This document shows, one piece after another, positions 59,751 through 64,000 of a stretch of 64,000 bases of DNA (its first letter is position 1; each line of letters begins with the position of its first letter). The notes beneath the pieces were generated by a model. The model ran no database searches and was not told the origin of the DNA. It saw nothing but the letters and a program-made list of their open reading frames with translations. Source of the stretch: DATGPD01 sp041398565 (GTDB lineage: Bacteria > Planctomycetota > UBA1135 > UBA2386); contig JAWKUN010000004.1 in NCBI GenBank assembly GCA_041398565.1, forward strand, positions 806,001-870,000, given 5' to 3'. A program made the translations under genes and the position numbers.

Positions 59751-61400
59751 ATGCTCGAACATCGCTCACGTACCGCCGCGGCCTTCGGCGCGGTCGCGCT
59801 CGTCTCCGCCGCTTTCCTGTCCGCGCAGGGCCCGCCCCCGCCGCTGCTGCCGCCGCCGGCTCCGCCGCAGAACCCGGTGACCACGGCCAAGACCAACCTC
59901 GGCAAGACGCTGTTCTGGGACGAGCAGCTCTCCTCGTCGCGCACCATCGCCTGCGCCACGTGCCACATGCCCGAGGCCGGTGGCACCGACCCACGCACGG
60001 GCACGGCGCTGCACCCGGGGCGCGATGGACGCACCGGCACCCCCGACGACGTGTTCGGCTCGCCGGGCGTCATCGAGCACGACGCCGGCGGCGGCTGCGT
60101 GCACAACGCGACGTTCGGGCTGTCGCCCCAGGTGACCAGCCGGCGCGCGCCCCCCGCGATCATGGCAGCCTACGCCCCGCTGCAGTTCTGGGACGGACGC
60201 CGCAACGGGATCCTCGTCGACCCCGCCACCAACTTGGTCGTCATTCCGGGCGGTGGCGCCCTGGAGAACCAGGTCCTCGAGCCGCCGTTGAGCCCGATCG
60301 AGATGAACCACGCCGGTGTGTCGTGGAGCGAGCTCGAGCAGCGCCTCGCTGCCAGCAAGCCGCTGGCGCTGGCGACCGACCTGCCGGCCGCACTCGCGAC
60401 GTGGCTCGGGCAGCGCAACTACCCCGACCTGTTCCAGGAGGCGTTCGGCTCACCGGCGATCACGGCGGTGCGCGTGGCCATGGCGATCGCCACCTACGAG
60501 CGCTCGCTGGTCCCCAACCAGGCGCCGGTCGACCAGCAAGCCATCACGCCCCTGCCGCCCCTCGAGGCGCGCGGCCAGCAGATCTTCACCGGCGTCGGGC
60601 GCTGCATCGGCTGCCACGGCGCACCGCTCTTCTCGCGTCCTGCCGCCTTCTTCCACATCGGCGTGCGGCCGCCGCAGGAAGATCCCGGCCGCGGCGCCAT
60701 CACGTCGGCGCCGCAGGACAACGGCGCCTTCAAGGTGCCGTCCCTGCGCAACGTCGGCCTGCGCACGCGCTTCTTCCACAACGGCGGCAAGGTCAGCCTG
60801 GAAGAGGTCGTCGACTTCTACACGCGCGGTGGCGACTTCCGCAGCCCCAACATCGCCATCCAACCCTTCGCGCTCTCGCCACAGGACCGCACCGCGTTGG
60901 TCGCGTTCCTGCGCAATGCGCTGACCGATCCCCGCGTCGCCCAGGCGTTGCCGCCGTTCGACCACCCGACCTTGAACTCGATGAGCGGGCGCGGCGCGCG
61001 CACCTACGGAGTCGCCACACCCGGCAGCAGCGGCCGCCCGCCGCGCGTGCTCGCGCCGGAGCCGGCGGTGCTCGGCAACCCGACCTACCGCCTGGCCATC
61101 GACGACGGCGTCGCCGGCGCCCCCGCCTTCCTGCTCCTCGACACCGCCCCCGGTCAGGCCACCCTGCTCGGGGTGACCTTCAACGTCGGTCTCACGCCCT
61201 CGATGCTCGCGGTGTCATTGGGCGCGCTCGCCGGCGGTGCGGGTGTGCCGGGATGGACGTCGTTCTCCCTGGCGTTGCCCGACGATCGGGCGCTGGTTGG
61301 CGCCTCGGTCTACTTGCAGGCGATCGCTGTCGACCCCTTGCTGGCAACCGGCCTGAGCGCCAGCGCCGGGGTGCAGGTGACCTTCTTCGCCGAACGCTGA
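59751..61400 (+). CDS. Exported dihaem cytochrome c peroxidase/MauG-like protein with C-terminal beta module
   Basis: A 549-residue exported protein with signal peptide MLEHRSRTAAAFGAVALVSA, cleavage near LSAQG, then a Pro-rich linker. Two haem c sites, C68-A-T-C-H72 and C285-I-G-C-H289, are separated as in bacterial cytochrome c peroxidases and MauG. LGKTLFWDEQLSSSRTIACA and NGAFKVPSLRNVGLRTRFFH are family landmarks, and MNHAGV probably contains a Met/His haem region. The typical family length is 330-400, so the last ~130 residues are an added beta module like that of other secreted proteins here. It may reduce peroxide or oxidise a surface protein. Confidence 0.9.
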   Translation: MLEHRSRTAAAFGAVALVSAAFLSAQGPPPPLLPPPAPPQNPVTTAKTNLGKTLFWDEQLSSSRTIACATCHMPEAGGTDPRTGTALHPGRDGRTGTPDDVFGSPGVIEHDAGGGCVHNATFGLSPQVTSRRAPPAIMAAYAPLQFWDGRRNGILVDPATNLVVIPGGGALENQVLEPPLSPIEMNHAGVSWSELEQRLAASKPLALATDLPAALATWLGQRNYPDLFQEAFGSPAITAVRVAMAIATYERSLVPNQAPVDQQAITPLPPLEARGQQIFTGVGRCIGCHGAPLFSRPAAFFHIGVRPPQEDPGRGAITSAPQDNGAFKVPSLRNVGLRTRFFHNGGKVSLEEVVDFYTRGGDFRSPNIAIQPFALSPQDRTALVAFLRNALTDPRVAQALPPFDHPTLNSMSGRGARTYGVATPGSSGRPPRVLAPEPAVLGNPTYRLAIDDGVAGAPAFLLLDTAPGQATLLGVTFNVGLTPSMLAVSLGALAGGAGVPGWTSFSLALPDDRALVGASVYLQAIAVDPLLATGLSASAGVQVTFFAER

Positions 61401-61513
61401 TGCGCCACCGAGGCGCCGTCGAAGTCGCCTAGAATCCTCGGCACGGCGCGAAGCGACGTTGAACCGCGAGGGTTCGCGGTCCGGGTCGGACGCGCCCAAC
61501 CCTGGATCAAGCC

Positions 61514-62524
61514 ATGCCACGACTCCTCCTCGCGGTCCGCACCCTATCGCTCGCGGCCCTGTCGCTCGCGACGCTGTCCCTCGCGGCACTTTCCCTCGCG
61601 GCACTGTCGCCAGCGCTCGCCGCCCAGACGCCGCCCTGCCTGTCGCTGAACGACGGCACCAACGCGGTGTCCGGCAACGTCACCGGCTACGGCTTCGCCG
61701 GTCCGGACAGCCGCGCCTGGCAGTTCTCGCCGCCGCAGAACCTCACCGTCGAGAGCGCGCAGATCTACACGGGCAACACCTTCTTCAGCCAAGACATGCG
61801 CCTCGAGATCTGGAGCGACAACGGCGCCAACCTGCCGCTCGCCGCGCTCGGGGGCGGCGCGTGGAAGATCTCGACCAGCACACCAAGGGGCTGGCAGGGC
61901 ACCAACTTCGATCGGCCGGTCGCCTTGGGCCAAAGCCTGCTCTATTGGCTGGTCTGGACCGAGCCCGGTACCAGTCTGCTGCCGATCGAGCCCGGCGGCG
62001 TGTCGACACCGACCGCCCTGTCGATCGCCGGCGGCGTCTGGCAGACGCAGGGCGCCCAGGCGCCGAAGTTCCGCCTCTTCTGCAACCTCCTCGACGCGCA
62101 GAGCGTGACGCCGAACGGCGCGCCCTGTCCGAACGCCGCGGGCCTCGGCACGGCGCTCACCAACCAGGCGCCGACCATCGGCAACGCCGACTTCCTGGTC
62201 GACGGCACCGGCTTTCCGGCCAACGTGCCGGCAGTGATGATCGTCGGCTTCACCCCCGGCTGGATCAGCATCCCGGTACCCGGCGGCCCACCCGGCTGCC
62301 AGCTGCACACCGACCCCTTCCTGCTGTTCGCCGGCGCCACCGGCAACGGCAACGTGCGCCAGTCCACGGGATCGTCGGGACACTCGTTCTTTCCCCTGCC
62401 GATCCCCAACGTCGCCGCGCTCAACGGCCTCTTCGTGAGCGTGCAGATGGCGGCCGTCGACGTCAGCTTCAGCGTGCCGGTGCCGCTGGTGACGTCGAAC
62501 GCGCTGCAGCTGCTGCTGTACTGA
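61514..62524 (+). CDS. Secreted protein with repeat-bearing signal peptide and C-terminal beta module
   Basis: A 336-residue exported protein. The signal peptide MPRLLLAVRTLSLAALSLAT continues as LSLAALSLAALSPALAAQ, with a hydrophobic core built of LSLAA units encoded by 15-bp tandem repeats. The mature domain (about 40-190) is beta-rich with FAGPDSRAWQFSPPQNLTV and LYWLVWTEPGTSLLP, followed by a C-terminal module with PGGPPGCQLHTDPFLLFAGA and VTSNALQLLLY. No enzyme motif. It begins 113 bases after the dihaem peroxidase gene on the same strand. Confidence 0.78.
   Translation: MPRLLLAVRTLSLAALSLATLSLAALSLAALSPALAAQTPPCLSLNDGTNAVSGNVTGYGFAGPDSRAWQFSPPQNLTVESAQIYTGNTFFSQDMRLEIWSDNGANLPLAALGGGAWKISTSTPRGWQGTNFDRPVALGQSLLYWLVWTEPGTSLLPIEPGGVSTPTALSIAGGVWQTQGAQAPKFRLFCNLLDAQSVTPNGAPCPNAAGLGTALTNQAPTIGNADFLVDGTGFPANVPAVMIVGFTPGWISIPVPGGPPGCQLHTDPFLLFAGATGNGNVRQSTGSSGHSFFPLPIPNVAALNGLFVSVQMAAVDVSFSVPVPLVTSNALQLLLY
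61544..61603 (+). repeat. 15-bp tandem repeat encoding the signal-peptide core
   Basis: Four units of the form CTGTCSCTCGCGRCN (encoding L-S-L-A-A/T) run head to tail and in frame, residues 11-30 of the secreted protein; a fifth, degenerate unit follows. The unit length is a multiple of three, so slippage would lengthen or shorten the hydrophobic core without a frameshift. Confidence 0.8.
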
Positions 62525-62593
62525 CGAGCCGTCTCCTCGCGAAGCGGCGGCAGCTGGCGTCCCCGGGCTCGCCGACACAGCTATGCTGCCGCG

Positions 62594-64000
62594 ATGCGCG
62601 TGCGAAGCCTGGGGGTCGTCGCCGGAGTTGGTCTGATCGCCGTAGTGGTCGCGCTCGCCGTCCGAAGACCGGGCACCGACCACGCCGTGGTCGCTGACGC
62701 GACACCGTCCGCGGCGACATCGCCGGAGACCGTCGAGCCGCCGCGGTCAGGCCGGCGCGACGCACTCGCCGCATCCCCAACGTCGAACAGCCGCAGCCTG
62801 CGCGTCACCGTCGTCGACGCCCTCACGCAGACGCCGGTCGCGGGCGCGACCGTGTTCCTTGCCCCGGCACCTGACGAGGCCAGCTTCGACGACGCACGGT
62901 GGTCTACCTTCGAACGAGTCCGCGACGACCCCGAGGCCATGGCACGTGCCTTCGGTCAGGTCCGACAGACGACGGCCGACGGCACCGTGACGCTCCAGGT
63001 CGACCAGAGCATGCCGGCGCGCAGGGTCATCGCCCGCGCCGGAACGCGGTACGGCGAAGTGTCGGTCGGTGCCGCGGCAACAGTGGTGCACATCGACCTG
63101 ATCGAAGACCGCGCTCTGCACGTGGAGGTGATCGGTCCACATGGGCGCGGAGTGGCCGGCGTCCAACTCGCCCTGGCTTTGCGCTGGGCTGATCGCGGCA
63201 AGGAGCACATGCAGCCTCTCGGGCGCACGGATGCGGATGGCCGACTCGCAGTCGGTCACCTGCAGGTGCCGTTGGCCGGAGTTCAACGCCTGCACGATGG
63301 TCCGCCGACGGCGGCGCGCTTGCAGCCGAGGGTGCCGGGGTTGGCGCACCCTGGGCTGGCACTCGATCTCACCCAGCCTCTGCCCGATCCGGTGCGCATC
63401 GTGCTGCCAGCCACCGGCCGCCTCCTGGTCGAACTGGGCTGGCGCGGCGAAGTCCGCCCGAGTTGGTTCTTTGCAAGCGTGCAGGAGGTCGACGCTGCCG
63501 GTCGCGACGCCACACCCTCCTTCCACCAACGCGAGTCGGCACGGCCCGGGTGCGCTGACATCGAATTCGCGCCGATAGGCCTCGGCGCGCGCTTCCGCGT
63601 GGAAGCCCAAACCTTTGCCGGCCCACTCCCCGCGCGCGTGGGCGTAGGCCCCGTCCGCCCCGACCAACCGGCCGTGTTCCACTGTGAGCTCGACGACGAC
63701 CAACCCGTGCTGGTGGCGGCATTGACGGGGGCCGACGGCACCGCGGCGATTGACGCCACAATGCAGATCCGCCTGGACGCGGGCGCCCAAACCCGCTTCG
63801 GGGTCGCGGCGCTCGATGCCCAGGGGCGTCTCTTCCTGCCCCTCGAGCGTCGACTCGCCGGCGCGGAGCTGCGTACCGTCGAGATGGTGCGGTCGCACCG
63901 CGGCCACCTCACGCGTTCGATGCTGCGCGTGGAGCCGCACCGCGCCATCCCGAACGGCGCTCTCGACCTCGGACCGCTGCGCATGACGATCGCACCTCTC
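62594..64000 (+). CDS. Membrane-anchored protein with Ig-like/carboxypeptidase-regulatory domains, cut by window edge
   Basis: The frame stays open for 469 codons from ATG 62594 to the right end with no stop. The N-terminus MRVRSLGVVAGVGLIAVVVA is a signal anchor, followed by a Thr/Pro/Ala-rich linker (about 25-70). A carboxypeptidase regulatory-like beta unit (about 70-150) reads LRVTVVDALTQTPVAGATVF. Further beta-sandwich units follow, with GRGVAGVQLALALRWADRG and GRLLVELGWRGEVRPSWFF. The layout resembles the anchored protein at 21443-22576. Likely a periplasmic or surface structural protein; the C-terminal part is unseen. Confidence 0.75.
   Translation, partial: MRVRSLGVVAGVGLIAVVVALAVRRPGTDHAVVADATPSAATSPETVEPPRSGRRDALAASPTSNSRSLRVTVVDALTQTPVAGATVFLAPAPDEASFDDARWSTFERVRDDPEAMARAFGQVRQTTADGTVTLQVDQSMPARRVIARAGTRYGEVSVGAAATVVHIDLIEDRALHVEVIGPHGRGVAGVQLALALRWADRGKEHMQPLGRTDADGRLAVGHLQVPLAGVQRLHDGPPTAARLQPRVPGLAHPGLALDLTQPLPDPVRIVLPATGRLLVELGWRGEVRPSWFFASVQEVDAAGRDATPSFHQRESARPGCADIEFAPIGLGARFRVEAQTFAGPLPARVGVGPVRPDQPAVFHCELDDDQPVLVAALTGADGTAAIDATMQIRLDAGAQTRFGVAALDAQGRLFLPLERRLAGAELRTVEMVRSHRGHLTRSMLRVEPHRAIPNGALDLGPLRMTIAPL

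Noticed and set aside
1..64000. CRISPR array, prophage, integron or insertion sequence
   Set aside because: No regularly spaced short direct repeats, Cas, integrase, transposase or phage structural genes were seen. R1 and R2 have no associated ORF.

Overview
The window is very GC-rich DNA that most resembles a planctomycete (Planctomycetota) chromosome. This is an inference from content. There are three loci pairing an ECF sigma factor with, or near, a large transmembrane Ser/Thr kinase. There is an unusually high density of signal-peptide proteins with FG-GAP, LamG, Calx-beta or PKD-like modules, and clear Shine-Dalgarno sequences are few. No phage, integrase, transposase, CRISPR array, rRNA or tRNA gene was found. 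The window cuts through a glycosyltransferase at its left edge and a membrane-anchored Ig-like protein at its right edge.

Layout. 1-7.8 kb: a glycosyltransferase end, a small coiled-coil protein, a secreted protein, an ALDH7-type aldehyde dehydrogenase, a LemA/membrane-partner pair, a HEAT-repeat protein and a two-CBS-domain protein. 7.8-14.8 kb: an SGNH hydrolase, a CBM9-like protein and two secreted proteins, all on the minus strand. 14.8-29.2 kb: mostly housekeeping. It holds a SUI1-domain factor, a probable selenoprotein, a Gfo/Idh/MocA oxidoreductase, a D-Ala-D-Ala carboxypeptidase, a DUF2167 protein, an RlmD-type rRNA methyltransferase, a FabZ-like dehydratase, a GT-C-like membrane protein, a receiver-like protein, an RNase HII/HIII and a B12/radical-SAM protein. 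29.2-34.8 kb: a tandem duplication of an FG-GAP beta-propeller gene. 34.8-49 kb: two sigma/kinase regions around an ATP-grasp/metallopeptidase pair, an esterase, a D-amino-acid oxidase and an MddA-like methyltransferase. 49-64 kb: large secreted proteins, a third sigma/kinase operon, a MauG-type dihaem protein and the truncated Ig-like protein.

Strongest discovery: at 15223-15786 a continuous AhpC/TSA_2 (PRXL2-like) reading frame is interrupted by a single in-frame TGA. That TGA lies exactly where the family has its first redox cysteine, giving U-I-F-C. A perfect 6-bp stem with a GU-containing loop starts 12 nt after it, as expected for a bacterial SECIS. I read this as a selenoprotein, not a pseudogene.

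Other structure not explained by genes: (i) a dispersed intergenic double-hairpin repeat of about 79 bp (called R1 here), five full copies plus one decayed, always 44-102 bp upstream of a start codon; (ii) a second repeat of about 127 bp (R2), two inverted copies, each touching a sigma-factor or kinase gene; (iii) a C-terminal beta-rich module of about 100 residues that I see in up to nine otherwise unrelated secreted proteins; (iv) three mutually compensating indels in one FG-GAP copy; (v) two divergent genes whose start codons overlap.
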